A stretch of DNA of 64,000 nucleotides from the NCBI RefSeq assembly GCF_035978755.1, contig NZ_CP108414.1, positions 5,580,001-5,644,000 of the forward strand, written 5' to 3'. Under the pieces are notes generated by a model. It saw nothing but the letters and a program-made list of their open reading frames with translations, was not told where the DNA came from and ran no database searches. This document shows positions 8,921-17,310 of this stretch, one piece after another; the first letter of the stretch is position 1, and each line of letters starts with the position of its first letter. The stretch comes from Streptomyces sp. NBC_01298 (GTDB lineage Bacteria > Actinomycetota > Actinomycetes > Streptomycetales > Streptomycetaceae). The translations under genes and the position numbers were made by a program.

Positions 8921-10258
8921 TCAGACGCGCGCCGGCAGCTCGGAGCCGGCCTTGGGCGCCGGGGCCGCCGCGGTCCCGGCGTTTGCGTTCCCGTTCCCGT
9001 TCCCGGTCCCATTCCCGGTCCCATTCCCGTTCCCGGTTCCGGGTACGGGGCTCACGCTCGCCCGCCACAGGAGCAGGCAGGACCAGACGGCGGCCCAGGC
9101 CAGCAGGCCGTTGCGGAGCACCAGGAGGAACGTGCCGATGCCGCTGCCCGCGAGGATCTGCGAGACGTAGGTCAGTGGGTAGATCACGGTGGTGACCGCG
9201 GTCGCGGCCACGATCAGCCAGGCCACCGGCCGCTGCGTGGTGTGCTTGCAGGTCAGGCACACGGCCGCGAGACCGACCAGCCACATCAGGTACTGCGGGC
9301 TGAGCACGCGGCTGGTGATGGTGAAGACGAGGATGGCGCACAGCCCGGCGTCCAGCGGGGTCGCGGTCGTCCAGCGCCGCGCCTTGATCCGCCACAGCAG
9401 CAGCCACGCGAACCCGACGCCCGTGAGGCCGACGGAGAGCATGGCGACGCTGGAGACGTAGGGGCCGACGTACTCGTAGGCCCCGTAGCGGACTTCGGAC
9501 TTCCCGGACCAGGCGCCGACGAGCTTGCCGAACATCAGGGCGGAGCCGCCGAGGGACTCGACCTGGATGCCGCGGTTGCCCTGGTTGCCCAGGAAGCCGA
9601 GGGTGTCGCGGAAGAACAGCGCGAGCACGGCGAGCAGGACGGCCCCGGCCGCCACGGCCGACAGGATGGCGTCGCGGGTGGTGCGGCCGCGCGGGGTGCC
9701 GATCAGCGTGAGCAGCGGCCAGACCTTGACCATGGCGCCGATTCCGGCGAGGACCCCGCCGAGCTTGCGGCGGAAGCGCAGGCACAGCAGCGAGCCGACG
9801 GCGAGCAGGGTGACCTGGAGGTCGTAGCGCGCGAAGGGAAGCGACAGCAGCAGCGGCAGCGTGGTCAGCCACAGCACGGCGCCGGCCAGGCTGCCGTCGG
9901 AGCGGCGGGCGGCGCGGACCAGGCCGACGGTGATCAGCGCGTCGCAGATCACCGTCAGGGCGACGAAGGCCTCGAAGTAGCTGAGGAAGGGGAGCAGGTC
10001 GGGCGACAGGAAGATCGCCGCCGCGGCCGGCGGGTACTGCCACATGACGTCGCCGTGCGGCATGGTCCCCGTCACGAGGACGTTGTACCAGTTGTTGTAG
10101 GTGACGGTGATCTCCGCGCGGACCGAGGAGGTGCCGTGCAGGTTCACCACCAGAAGGACCACCATCAGGGTCCGGGTGGCCAGCCAGAAGCCCGCCATGG
10201 CCAGGCGGCCGGCGCGCCCCCGGAGTGCGGAGTCGATGGTCGTGCTCGTACTGGTCAT
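8921..10258 (-). CDS. GT87-type (DUF2029) polyprenol-phosphate-mannose-dependent mannosyltransferase-like membrane protein
   Basis: A 446-residue polytopic membrane protein with about ten hydrophobic segments. The N-terminal loop contains YNNWYNVLVTGTMPHGDV followed by WQYPPAAA, the pattern of GT87/DUF2029 enzymes that transfer mannose from polyprenol-phosphate mannose on the outer membrane face. The last 40 residues are a low-complexity tail of Gly-Asn/Gly-Thr repeats encoded by 6-bp repeats (about 8985-9045). The ATG at 10258 gives a hydrophilic start before the first helix; an in-frame ATG at 10339 is possible and neither has a clear ribosome site. It converges with the dipeptidase paralogue, 7 bases apart. 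Confidence 0.8.
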   Translation of the reverse strand: MTSTSTTIDSALRGRAGRLAMAGFWLATRTLMVVLLVVNLHGTSSVRAEITVTYNNWYNVLVTGTMPHGDVMWQYPPAAAAIFLSPDLLPFLSYFEAFVALTVICDALITVGLVRAARRSDGSLAGAVLWLTTLPLLLSLPFARYDLQVTLLAVGSLLCLRFRRKLGGVLAGIGAMVKVWPLLTLIGTPRGRTTRDAILSAVAAGAVLLAVLALFFRDTLGFLGNQGNRGIQVESLGGSALMFGKLVGAWSGKSEVRYGAYEYVGPYVSSVAMLSVGLTGVGFAWLLLWRIKARRWTTATPLDAGLCAILVFTITSRVLSPQYLMWLVGLAAVCLTCKHTTQRPVAWLIVAATAVTTVIYPLTYVSQILAGSGIGTFLLVLRNGLLAWAAVWSCLLLWRASVSPVPGTGNGNGTGNGTGNGNGNANAGTAAAPAPKAGSELPARV

Positions 10259-10379
10259 CGGGCGTGAGTCTAGCGATCCATCGTGTGCGGCCCGGGTGGT
10301 CCCGCCAACGATCCGGTGACGAGATGTGAAACCGCTCATTCCGCAACGAAGCGGATCAAGACCGCGGCGGGGGTCGGCC

Positions 10380-10468
10380 GCCGGGCCGACGCCACGTCAG
10401 GCGCCGGGTCCACGCCGGGCCCACGCGCGGCCCATGCCGGGCCCACGCCTGGCCGACGCCGCGTCAGG
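10380..10468. repeat. Degenerate 11-bp tandem array downstream of ugd
   Basis: About eight units resembling GCCGGGCCCAC follow each other at an 11-bp step from 10380 to 10468, with one single-base slip near 10402. Units 10414-10424 and 10436-10446 are identical. The array reaches into the last codons of the UDP-glucose dehydrogenase gene. Confidence 0.75.
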
Positions 10469-11816
10469 CGCGGGGCCGGCCCATCGCGCGGTAGGTCCAG
10501 CCGGCCGCGCGCCACAGGGCGGGATCGAGGGCGTTGCGGCCGTCGAGGACGAGCCGGTCGGTGACGACCTCGCCGAGGGCGGCGGGGTCCAGGTCGCGGA
10601 ACTCCCGCCATTCGGTGAGGTGCAGGACCACCTCGGCGCCGCGGGCGGCGTCCAGGGCGGTGTCGGCGTACCCGAGGGTGGGGAAGACGCGGCGGGCGTT
10701 GTCCATGCCCTTGGGGTCGTAGACGGTGACCTGGCCGCCCTGGAGGTGGATCTGGCCGGCCACGTTCAGCGCGGGGGAGTCGCGGACGTCGTCGGAGTCG
10801 GGCTTGAAGGTGGCGCCGAGGACGGCGACCCGCTTGCCGAGGAAGGAGCCGCCGACGGCGTCGCGGGCCAGCTCGACCATGTGGCCGCGGCGCCGCATGT
10901 TGATGGAGTCGACCTCGCGCAGGAAGGTCAGCGCCTGGTCGGCGCCGAGCTCGCCGGCCCGCGCCATGAAGGCGCGGATGTCCTTGGGCAGGCAGCCGCC
11001 GCCGAAACCGATGCCGGCGCGCAGGAACTTCTTCCCGATGCGCTCGTCGTGGCCGATGGCCTCGGCCAGCTTCACCACGTCGCCGCCGGCGGCCTCGCAG
11101 ACCTCGGCCATGGCGTTGATGAAGGAGATCTTCGTGGCGAGGAAGGAGTTGGCGGCGGTCTTGACGAGTTCGGCGGTGGGGAAGTCGGTGATCACCAGCG
11201 GGGTGCCCTCGCCCATGGGGGTCGCGTAGACCTCGCGCAGGAGCTTCTCGGCGCGCTCGCCCCGTTCGCCGTCGATCCCGATGACGATCCGGTCCGGGTG
11301 CAGGGTGTCCTGGACGGCGAAGCCCTCGCGCAGGAACTCCGGGTTCCAGGCGAGCTCGATCTCCTCGCCGGCCGGGGCGAGCGCGGTCAGCTTCGCGGCG
11401 AGGCGCTCGGCGGAGCCCACCGGCACGGTGGACTTGCCGACGACCAGGGCGGGCCGGGTCAGGTGCGGGGCGAGCGATTCCACGGCGGAGTCGACGTAGC
11501 TCATGTCGCAGGCGTACTCGCCGTGCTTCTGCGGGGTGTTCACGCAGACGAAGTGGACGTCGCCGAAGGCGCCGGCCTCCTCGTAGGAGGTGGTGAAGCG
11601 CAGCCGGCCCGTGGAGCCCGGCAGTCCGGCCACGTGCGCGGCCAGCAGTTCCTCCAGCCCCGGCTCGTACATGGGGACGCGGCCGGCGGCCAGCATGGCG
11701 ATCTTCTCCGGCACCACGTCCAGTCCGAGCACCTCGAACCCCAGCTCCGCCATCGCCGCGGCGTGCGTTGCGCCGAGGTATCCGGTGCCGATCACAGTGA
11801 TCTTGAGGGGGGCCAT
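10464..11816 (-). CDS. UDP-glucose 6-dehydrogenase
   Basis: Oxidises UDP-glucose to UDP-glucuronate with two NAD+, supplying precursors for surface polysaccharide. The 450-residue product has the N-terminal Rossmann motif VIGTGYLGATHAA, the substrate segment CVNTPQ, GKSTVPVGSAERL, NPEFLREG, the conserved ELVKTAANSFLATKISFIN helix, the catalytic cysteine in GFGGGCLPKD, and a C-terminal UDP-binding domain (LGATFKPDSDDVRDSPAL). The ATG at 11816 has an AGGAG ribosome site five bases upstream. The family also includes UDP-mannose-type dehydrogenases, but the motifs fit UDP-glucose dehydrogenase best. Confidence 0.93.
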   Translation of the reverse strand: MAPLKITVIGTGYLGATHAAAMAELGFEVLGLDVVPEKIAMLAAGRVPMYEPGLEELLAAHVAGLPGSTGRLRFTTSYEEAGAFGDVHFVCVNTPQKHGEYACDMSYVDSAVESLAPHLTRPALVVGKSTVPVGSAERLAAKLTALAPAGEEIELAWNPEFLREGFAVQDTLHPDRIVIGIDGERGERAEKLLREVYATPMGEGTPLVITDFPTAELVKTAANSFLATKISFINAMAEVCEAAGGDVVKLAEAIGHDERIGKKFLRAGIGFGGGCLPKDIRAFMARAGELGADQALTFLREVDSINMRRRGHMVELARDAVGGSFLGKRVAVLGATFKPDSDDVRDSPALNVAGQIHLQGGQVTVYDPKGMDNARRVFPTLGYADTALDAARGAEVVLHLTEWREFRDLDPAALGEVVTDRLVLDGRNALDPALWRAAGWTYRAMGRPRA

Positions 11817-11980
11817 GAGTGCTCCTGGAGGTGCGGGGCCGTTCGCGGCAACCGAGCATAGTCGGGCCGGTGGCCGGGGATGCATTCCGGAGCCCGCCAC
11901 CGGTCGGCCACCCCGCTGTCACGCAACTCACGCCCGACGGCCGTGTCGCGGTCGGCGGCCGGACACTAAGCTTGGGCTAC

Positions 11981-11994
11981 TTAACGGTAGTTAA
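11981..11994. promoter_or_regulatory. TTAAC-GGTA-GTTAA palindrome upstream of acyl-CoA dehydrogenase
   Basis: A 5-bp-arm palindrome of unusual AT content lies 31 bases before the TTG start of the acyl-CoA dehydrogenase, at a position suited to an operator overlapping a promoter. The protein that would bind is not identifiable. Confidence 0.4.
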
Positions 11995-12024
11995 CACCAC
12001 GCACCACCTGGGGAGTGAGAGATC

Positions 12025-13197
12025 TTGGCGGGTTCTGCCGACTTCGACCTGTACCGCCCGGCCGAGGAGCACGACATGCTCCGCGAGTCCGTCCGCGCGC
12101 TCGCCGAGGCGAAGATCATGCCCTTCGCCGCCGCGGTAGACGAGGAGTCCCGTTTCCCGCAGGAGGCCCTGGACGCCCTCGTCGCCAGCGACCTGCACGC
12201 CGTCCACGTGCCCGAGACCTACGGCGGCGCGGGCGCCGACGCCCTGGCCACCGTCATCGTGATCGAGGAGGTGGCCCGCGTCTGCGCGTCCTCCTCCCTC
12301 ATCCCGGCGGTCAACAAGCTCGGCTCGCTCCCGGTGATCCTCTCCGGCTCCGAGGAGCTCAAGGCCAAGTACCTCGGCCCGCTGGCCAAGGGCGACGCGA
12401 TGTTCTCGTACGCCCTCTCCGAGCCCGACGCGGGCTCCGACGCGGCCGGCATGAAGACCCGCGCGGTGCGCGACGGCGACTTCTGGGTGCTCAACGGCGT
12501 CAAGCGCTGGATCACCAACGCCGGCGTCTCCGAGTACTACACGGTCATGGCCGTCACCGACCCGGAAAAGCGCTCCAAGGGCATCTCGGCCTTCGTGGTC
12601 GAGAAGTCCGACGAGGGCGTCTCCTTCGGCGCCCCGGAGAAGAAGCTCGGCATCAAGGGCTCCCCGACGCGCGAGGTCTACCTCGACAACGTCCGCATCC
12701 CGGCCGACCGCATGATCGGCGCCGAGGGCACCGGATTCGCCACCGCGATGAAGACCCTCGACCACACCCGCATCACCATCGCCGCCCAGGCCCTGGGCAT
12801 CGCCCAGGGCGCCCTGGACTACGCCAAGGGCTACGTCCAGGAGCGCAAGCAGTTCGGCAAGCCGATCGGCGACTTCCAGGGCGTGCAGTTCATGCTCGCG
12901 GACATGGCCATGAAGATCGAGGCCGCCCGCCAGCTGACCTACTCGGCCGCGGCCCGCTCGGAGCGCGTCTCCGGCGGCGGCCCGCACGAGGACCTCACCT
13001 TCTTCGGCGCCGCGGCCAAGTGCTTCGCCTCCGACGTGGCCATGGAGGTCACCACGGACGCCGTCCAGCTCCTCGGCGGCTACGGCTACACCCGTGACTA
13101 CCCGGTGGAGCGCATGATGCGCGACGCGAAGATCACGCAAATCTACGAAGGAACGAACCAGGTCCAGCGCATCGTCATGGCGCGCAACCTGCCGTAG
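12025..13197 (+). CDS. Acyl-CoA dehydrogenase (FadE type)
   Basis: A flavoprotein catalysing the first step of acyl-CoA beta-oxidation; 390 residues, normal length. The FAD/substrate motif YALSEPDAGSDAAGMKT and the C-terminal motif QLLGGYGYTRDYPVERMMRD are present. The catalytic base is E375 in IYEGTN, as in short- and medium-chain enzymes. The start is a TTG with GGGGAG about nine bases upstream. Mycobacteria carry fadE25 at the equivalent position near purE/purK. The chain-length preference cannot be fixed from sequence. Confidence 0.94.
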   Translation: MAGSADFDLYRPAEEHDMLRESVRALAEAKIMPFAAAVDEESRFPQEALDALVASDLHAVHVPETYGGAGADALATVIVIEEVARVCASSSLIPAVNKLGSLPVILSGSEELKAKYLGPLAKGDAMFSYALSEPDAGSDAAGMKTRAVRDGDFWVLNGVKRWITNAGVSEYYTVMAVTDPEKRSKGISAFVVEKSDEGVSFGAPEKKLGIKGSPTREVYLDNVRIPADRMIGAEGTGFATAMKTLDHTRITIAAQALGIAQGALDYAKGYVQERKQFGKPIGDFQGVQFMLADMAMKIEAARQLTYSAAARSERVSGGGPHEDLTFFGAAAKCFASDVAMEVTTDAVQLLGGYGYTRDYPVERMMRDAKITQIYEGTNQVQRIVMARNLP

Positions 13198-13214
13198 CGT
13201 CCCGGCCCCGCCGG

Positions 13215-13253
13215 ACGCGAGGTCTCCCGGTCCACGGCCGGGGGGCCTCGCGT
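13215..13253 (+). terminator. Probable terminator of the acyl-CoA dehydrogenase gene
   Basis: An 8-bp outer stem (ACGCGAGG at 13215-13222, CCTCGCGT at 13246-13253) encloses a further GC-rich partial stem. It starts 17 bases after the acyl-CoA dehydrogenase stop. No U tract, as is common in Streptomyces. Confidence 0.6.
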
Positions 13254-13328
13254 GTTCCGGCCAACGGCGCACCCCCTAGGCTGTGCGCCGGTCGGCCCCT
13301 GCACGGGGCCGCGGGGGCGGGGAACAGG

Positions 13329-13982
13329 ATGTCCGTAGAACGTCACACAGCGGGGATGCTCCAGCAGATCGCCCGGCAGCAGGACATCGTCGAGATCGCC
13401 CCGCAGGGCACCCCGCAGAAGGCGGCGGCCCTGGCGTACGTGGCGGAGCAGTACGGCTACACGTACGGCACGGCGTACCGGACCGGGTTCAAGGACTCGC
13501 TCGTCCAGGTCCGCATGCACCGGGACCCGCGGCCCGAAGCGCGCGTCCGAGAGGCGGCCACCATCACCGCCCATCCGCGGGCGGGCAACGGCGGGACCGT
13601 GCCGGGGCTGGGGCAGGGTTCGCTGAAGCCGCTGCCCGAGGCCGCCGGCGCCGTGGCCGAGCTGAAGGACCTCGTCACCTTCGACGTCATGGCCATGTAC
13701 GTCGGCGACCGGAAGCAGAGGGTGATGTGCTACCTCGGCTGCGCGGTCGTGACCGGCCTCATGCTCTACGACGGGACGCCGGTCGGAGAAGCGGTCCTCT
13801 CCGGCGGGGCGGTCGCGCTGTGCCTCGCCCTGGCGTTCCAGGTGGGCACGATCCGCCGCGGGAGGATCACGCGGCGGCTGACGGCCGCCGGGTTCCACGA
13901 GGTGCGCGACGATCAGGGCGCCCGGCGGTTCCTGCGCCCGGGGCAGCAGTTGCCCGGCCACGCCAACCCGTTCGCCGCCTGA
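13329..13982 (+). CDS. Hypothetical membrane protein
   Basis: A 217-residue protein I do not recognise. The N-terminal half is soluble; about residues 135-180 contain two hydrophobic segments (MCYLGCAVVTGLMLY and AVLSGGAVALCLALAFQV) separated by a short turn. A basic stretch (RRGRITRRL) and a soluble C-terminus follow. Codon use is typical of the region, supporting it as real. It sits between the acyl-CoA dehydrogenase and manC on the same strand. Confidence 0.75.
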   Translation: MSVERHTAGMLQQIARQQDIVEIAPQGTPQKAAALAYVAEQYGYTYGTAYRTGFKDSLVQVRMHRDPRPEARVREAATITAHPRAGNGGTVPGLGQGSLKPLPEAAGAVAELKDLVTFDVMAMYVGDRKQRVMCYLGCAVVTGLMLYDGTPVGEAVLSGGAVALCLALAFQVGTIRRGRITRRLTAAGFHEVRDDQGARRFLRPGQQLPGHANPFAA

Positions 13983-14096
13983 GGCCCTGGCCTGCGGCGC
14001 AGACGGCCACACTCATCAGGCACGAGCTCCCTGGGGACCCCCCGGATGGGCTAAATTTGGACCTTCGTACGCCGGAACCGGTTGGGGAGAACGCAA

Positions 14097-15179
14097 ATGA
14101 CGGAAGCGATCCTGCTGGTCGGCGGACAGGGGACGCGGCTGCGCCCTGTCACGGTGAACACGCCGAAGCCGATGGTGCACACGGCAGGCGTTCCCTTCCT
14201 CGCCCACCAGATAGCCCGCGCCGCCGCCGCGGGCGTCACGCACATCGTGATGGCCACCTGCTACCTCGCCGAGGTCTTCGAGCCCTACTTCGGGGACGGG
14301 TCCGACTTCGGCGTCCACCTGGAGTACGTGGTCGAGGACGAGCCGCTGGGCACCGGCGGCGCCATCCGCAACGCGGCGCGGCTGCTCACCGGCGGTCCGG
14401 ACTCCTCCGTGCTCGTCTTCAACGGGGACATCCTCACCGGCCTGGACATCGCCGGGCTCGTCGAATCGCACAAGGCGGCCGACGCCGACGTCTCCCTGCA
14501 CCTGGTCCGGGTCGACGACCCGCGCGCCTTCGGGCTGGTCCCCACCGACGCCCACGGGCGGGTGCTGGCCTTCACGGAGAAGCCGCAGACGCCCGAGGAG
14601 ATCATCACCGACCAGATCAACGCCGGCTGCTACGTCTTCCGGCGCAGCGTGATCGACACCATCCCCGCCGGCCGGTCCGTTTCCGTGGAGCGCGAGACCT
14701 TCCCCGGGCTGCTCGCCTCCGGGGCCACCCTGCACGGGGTCACCGAGAACACGTACTGGATGGACCTCGGCAAGCCGGAGGCGATCATCCAGGCCTCCGC
14801 CGACCTGGTCCGCGGCATCGTCCCCTCCCCGGCCGTCCCCGGACGCCGCGGCGAGTCCCTGGTCCTGCCCGGCGCCCACGTGGCGGCCGGGGCCAAGCTG
14901 TCGGGGGGCACCGTCGTGGGCGCCGGAGCCCGCGTCGAGGCGGGCGCGGTGGTCCAGGGCTCCATCGTGCTGGCGGACGCGGTCGTCGGCCCCGACGCGC
15001 AGGTATCAGCCAGCCTGATCGGCGCCGGCGCCTCGGTGGGCGCGCGGACCGTACTGGACTGCGCCGTCATCGGTGACGGAGCCGAGGTGGGGGCCGACAA
15101 CGAGCTCCGCGCCGGCGCCCGGATCTGGTGCGGGGCGCGGCTGCCCGACGCGGCGATCCGCTTCTCCTCCGACGCCTGA
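14097..15179 (+). CDS. manC: Mannose-1-phosphate guanylyltransferase (GDP-mannose pyrophosphorylase)
   Basis: Makes GDP-mannose from mannose-1-P and GTP, the donor for protein O-mannosylation and mannolipids. The 360-residue product has the nucleotidyltransferase signature GGQGTRLRPVTVNTPKPM (9-26), the metal-site FNGDIL, and TEKPQ and YWMDLGKPE segments. The C-terminal 100 residues form a left-handed beta-helix of hexapeptide repeats. The GGGGAG ribosome site supports the ATG at 14097. Assignment to mannose over other sugar-1-phosphates rests on the conserved locus (the S. coelicolor manC lies here) and on manA/manB nearby. Confidence 0.85.
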   Translation: MTEAILLVGGQGTRLRPVTVNTPKPMVHTAGVPFLAHQIARAAAAGVTHIVMATCYLAEVFEPYFGDGSDFGVHLEYVVEDEPLGTGGAIRNAARLLTGGPDSSVLVFNGDILTGLDIAGLVESHKAADADVSLHLVRVDDPRAFGLVPTDAHGRVLAFTEKPQTPEEIITDQINAGCYVFRRSVIDTIPAGRSVSVERETFPGLLASGATLHGVTENTYWMDLGKPEAIIQASADLVRGIVPSPAVPGRRGESLVLPGAHVAAGAKLSGGTVVGAGARVEAGAVVQGSIVLADAVVGPDAQVSASLIGAGASVGARTVLDCAVIGDGAEVGADNELRAGARIWCGARLPDAAIRFSSDA

Positions 15180-15196
15180 CCCGATGGCCTCGGACG

Positions 15197-15219
15197 GGGC
15201 GCCCCGGCAAGGGGCGCCC
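15197..15219. terminator. Bidirectional terminator between manC and LCP gene 1
   Basis: A 9-bp perfect GC stem (GGGCGCCCC / GGGGCGCCC) with a five-base loop lies in the 50-base gap between two convergent genes. Confidence 0.75.
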
Positions 15220-15229
15220 TCCCGCGCGA

Positions 15230-16582
15230 TCAGTTCCCGCGGACGGTGACCTTCTCGTCCTTCTGGATCTGCTGCACCAGCTGCTGCACCTTGGCCTTGT
15301 CCCAGACGAGGTTGCCGCCGCGCTGACCGGAGATCGGCATGTTCATGGACACGCCGTCACCCCCGCTGATGCCCTTCATCGCGAAGAACATCGACCCCAT
15401 GTCGTAGAGCCCCATGTCCTTGTCCACGATCAGCGTGTCCAGGCCCGCGCCCAGCACCGGGTACAGCGCGAACGGGTTCAGGATCGTCGAGGGGGTCGCC
15501 GCCTGGCTCGCCAGCGCCGACAGGAACCTCTGCTGGTTCTTGGTCCGCTGGAGGTCCGACTCGGCGAAGGCGTAGCGGGTCCGTACGTAGGCCAGCGACT
15601 GCTCGCCGTTCAGCGTCTGGGTGCCCTCCTTGAAGTCGGCCCCGGACTTCTCGTCCTTGAACCCCTTCTCGATGTTCAGCTCCACCCCGCCCAGCGCGTC
15701 CACGATGTTCGCGAAGCCGGCGAAGCCGATCTCCGCGTAGTGGTCGATGCGCAGCCCGGTGTTGAACTCCACGGTCCGCACCAGCAGCTCCGGGCCGTCC
15801 TGCGCGTACGCCGCGTTCAGCTTGGTCCGCTTGCCCGTGCCCGCGAACTTCTTGCCCGACTCCGAGCCGATGAAGGAGGGGATCTCCACGTCGGAGTCGC
15901 GGGGCAGGGAGATCATCGTGTTCCCGCTGGAGCACTTGGCGAGGATCATCATCGAGTCGGTGCGCTTGCCCTCGGCCGAGCCCGTGTGGAGCTTCTTCTT
16001 GTCCTCGGCGGACATGCCCTCACGGCTGTCGGAGCCCACGATCAGGTACGTCGTGCAGTCGCCCTCCTTCGGGCGCTCGATGACCTTGGAGAGGTCGACC
16101 TCGCGGCGCACGTTGGAGTCGGCCCAGAAGTAGGTGCCGATGCCCGTCACGAGCAGGCCGGCGACCAGCACGATCGAGCCGATCTTGATCCGCTTGCGCC
16201 AGTCCGGCGCCGGGCCCGCCGGCCGGGCCGGGCCGCCGGGGCCACCGGGACCGCGCCCGCGCGGCCCGGCGGGCGGCTGGCCGCCGCCGCCGTAGACCTG
16301 ACCGGTGTTGTAGCCGCTGTCGTAGGTGCCGCCGCCGTCGTACGAGCCGTCCTGCTGCGGAGGCACGTAAGCCGGCCCGGCCGGCGGCCGGCCCGGACGG
16401 CGCGGGGGCTGCCGGGGCTGCGGCGGCTGCTGCGGCTGCCGGGACGCCTGGGGGCCGGGCCGCTGGACGTGCCTCATCCGCTGTGCGCCTTCCGGCTCCG
16501 CCTGGCCGCTGCCGCGGCCGTACCCGTCATCGCGGCGGCCACGCTGGTCCTGCTCGCCGCTCCACCCGTCCCAGTCACTCAT
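15230..16582 (-). CDS. LCP-family glycopolymer transferase 1
   Basis: LytR-CpsA-Psr proteins move polyprenyl-linked glycopolymers onto peptidoglycan outside the membrane. This 450-residue member has a long Gly/Pro/Gln-rich cytoplasmic N-terminus (1-128), one membrane helix (about 133-153), and an LCP domain from about 178. Characteristic residues are visible: VGSDSR (D185, R187), KRTDSMMI, SLPRDS (R228, D229), KLNAAYA and YVRTRY. There is no C-terminal LytR_C domain. The ATG at 16582 lacks a strong ribosome site. It is divergent from the thioesterase. Confidence 0.92.
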   Translation of the reverse strand: MSDWDGWSGEQDQRGRRDDGYGRGSGQAEPEGAQRMRHVQRPGPQASRQPQQPPQPRQPPRRPGRPPAGPAYVPPQQDGSYDGGGTYDSGYNTGQVYGGGGQPPAGPRGRGPGGPGGPARPAGPAPDWRKRIKIGSIVLVAGLLVTGIGTYFWADSNVRREVDLSKVIERPKEGDCTTYLIVGSDSREGMSAEDKKKLHTGSAEGKRTDSMMILAKCSSGNTMISLPRDSDVEIPSFIGSESGKKFAGTGKRTKLNAAYAQDGPELLVRTVEFNTGLRIDHYAEIGFAGFANIVDALGGVELNIEKGFKDEKSGADFKEGTQTLNGEQSLAYVRTRYAFAESDLQRTKNQQRFLSALASQAATPSTILNPFALYPVLGAGLDTLIVDKDMGLYDMGSMFFAMKGISGGDGVSMNMPISGQRGGNLVWDKAKVQQLVQQIQKDEKVTVRGN

Positions 16583-16625
16583 GTGCCCAAGAATGCCTGG
16601 CCGGGAGGGCCGCGGAACACCCCCG

Positions 16626-16673
16626 GCGGCTCTTCGTACCGGTGCTGTTGCAGAGCTGACACCGGCGAGCCGC
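16626..16673. promoter_or_regulatory. Nested inverted repeats in a divergent promoter region
   Basis: Outer arms GCGGCTC (16626-16632) and GAGCCGC (16667-16673) enclose inner arms CCGGTG (16639-16644) and CACCGG (16660-16665). They lie between the divergent LCP gene 1 and the thioesterase gene. An operator or a leader hairpin are both possible. Confidence 0.4.
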
Positions 16674-16688
16674 ACTTAAGCTGTCTCC

Positions 16689-17231
16689 ATGACAGAGATA
16701 TCGGGCGAGCTGCCGGGAAAGCCGATCTCGGCTTCCCGCACCACCCTGAGCCACATCATGACCGCCAATGACACCAACCTGCTCGGTACGGTGCACGGCG
16801 GAGTGATCATGAAGCTGGTGGACGACGCGGCCGGCGCCGTGGCCGGCCGCCACTCCGGCGGCCCGGCGGTCACCGCCTCCATGGACGAGATGGCCTTCCT
16901 CGCCCCGGTCCGCGTCGGCGACCTCGTCCACGTCAAGGCCCAGTGCAACTGGACCGGCCGCTCCTCGATGGAGATCGGCGTACGCGTTCTCGCGGAGCGG
17001 TGGAACGAGTCCACCCCCGCCACCCAGGTCGGCAGCGCCTACCTCGTCTTCGCCGCGGTCGACGCCGAGGGCAAGCCCCGCCAGGTTCCCCCGGTCCTCC
17101 CCGAGACCGAGCGGGACGAGCGGCGCTACCAGGAGGCCCAGATCCGCCGCACCCACCGGCTCGCCCGCCGCCAGGCCATCCGCGACCTGCGGGAAGAGCG
17201 GTCCGCGCAGGGGCTGGACGCCGACGTCTAG
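16689..17231 (+). CDS. Hotdog-fold acyl-CoA thioesterase
   Basis: A 180-residue cytosolic thioesterase of the YciA/BACH type. Key features are TLSHIMTANDTNLLGTVHGGVIMKLVDDAAG, where the N-HGG segment shapes the active site and the aspartate in VDDAAG is the likely catalytic residue. The strand-rich second half (VHVKAQCNWTGRSSMEIGVRV) also fits. A basic helical C-terminus (RRTHRLARRQAIRDLREERS) extends beyond the domain. The acyl chain length is unknown. The SGNH hydrolase gene follows after 79 bases. Confidence 0.92.
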   Translation: MTEISGELPGKPISASRTTLSHIMTANDTNLLGTVHGGVIMKLVDDAAGAVAGRHSGGPAVTASMDEMAFLAPVRVGDLVHVKAQCNWTGRSSMEIGVRVLAERWNESTPATQVGSAYLVFAAVDAEGKPRQVPPVLPETERDERRYQEAQIRRTHRLARRQAIRDLREERSAQGLDADV

Positions 17232-17310
17232 TGCGCCCGGGTCCGTGCTCCCGTCCGGCCGCGCCCGTCCGCTCGCTGCCGCCCCGCCCCACCCGGAAGG
17301 CAAAGGCATC

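Noticed and set aside
13329..13982. Assignment of the hypothetical membrane protein to a secretion or toxin family
   Set aside because: Two hydrophobic segments alone do not support any named family, so no function is assigned.
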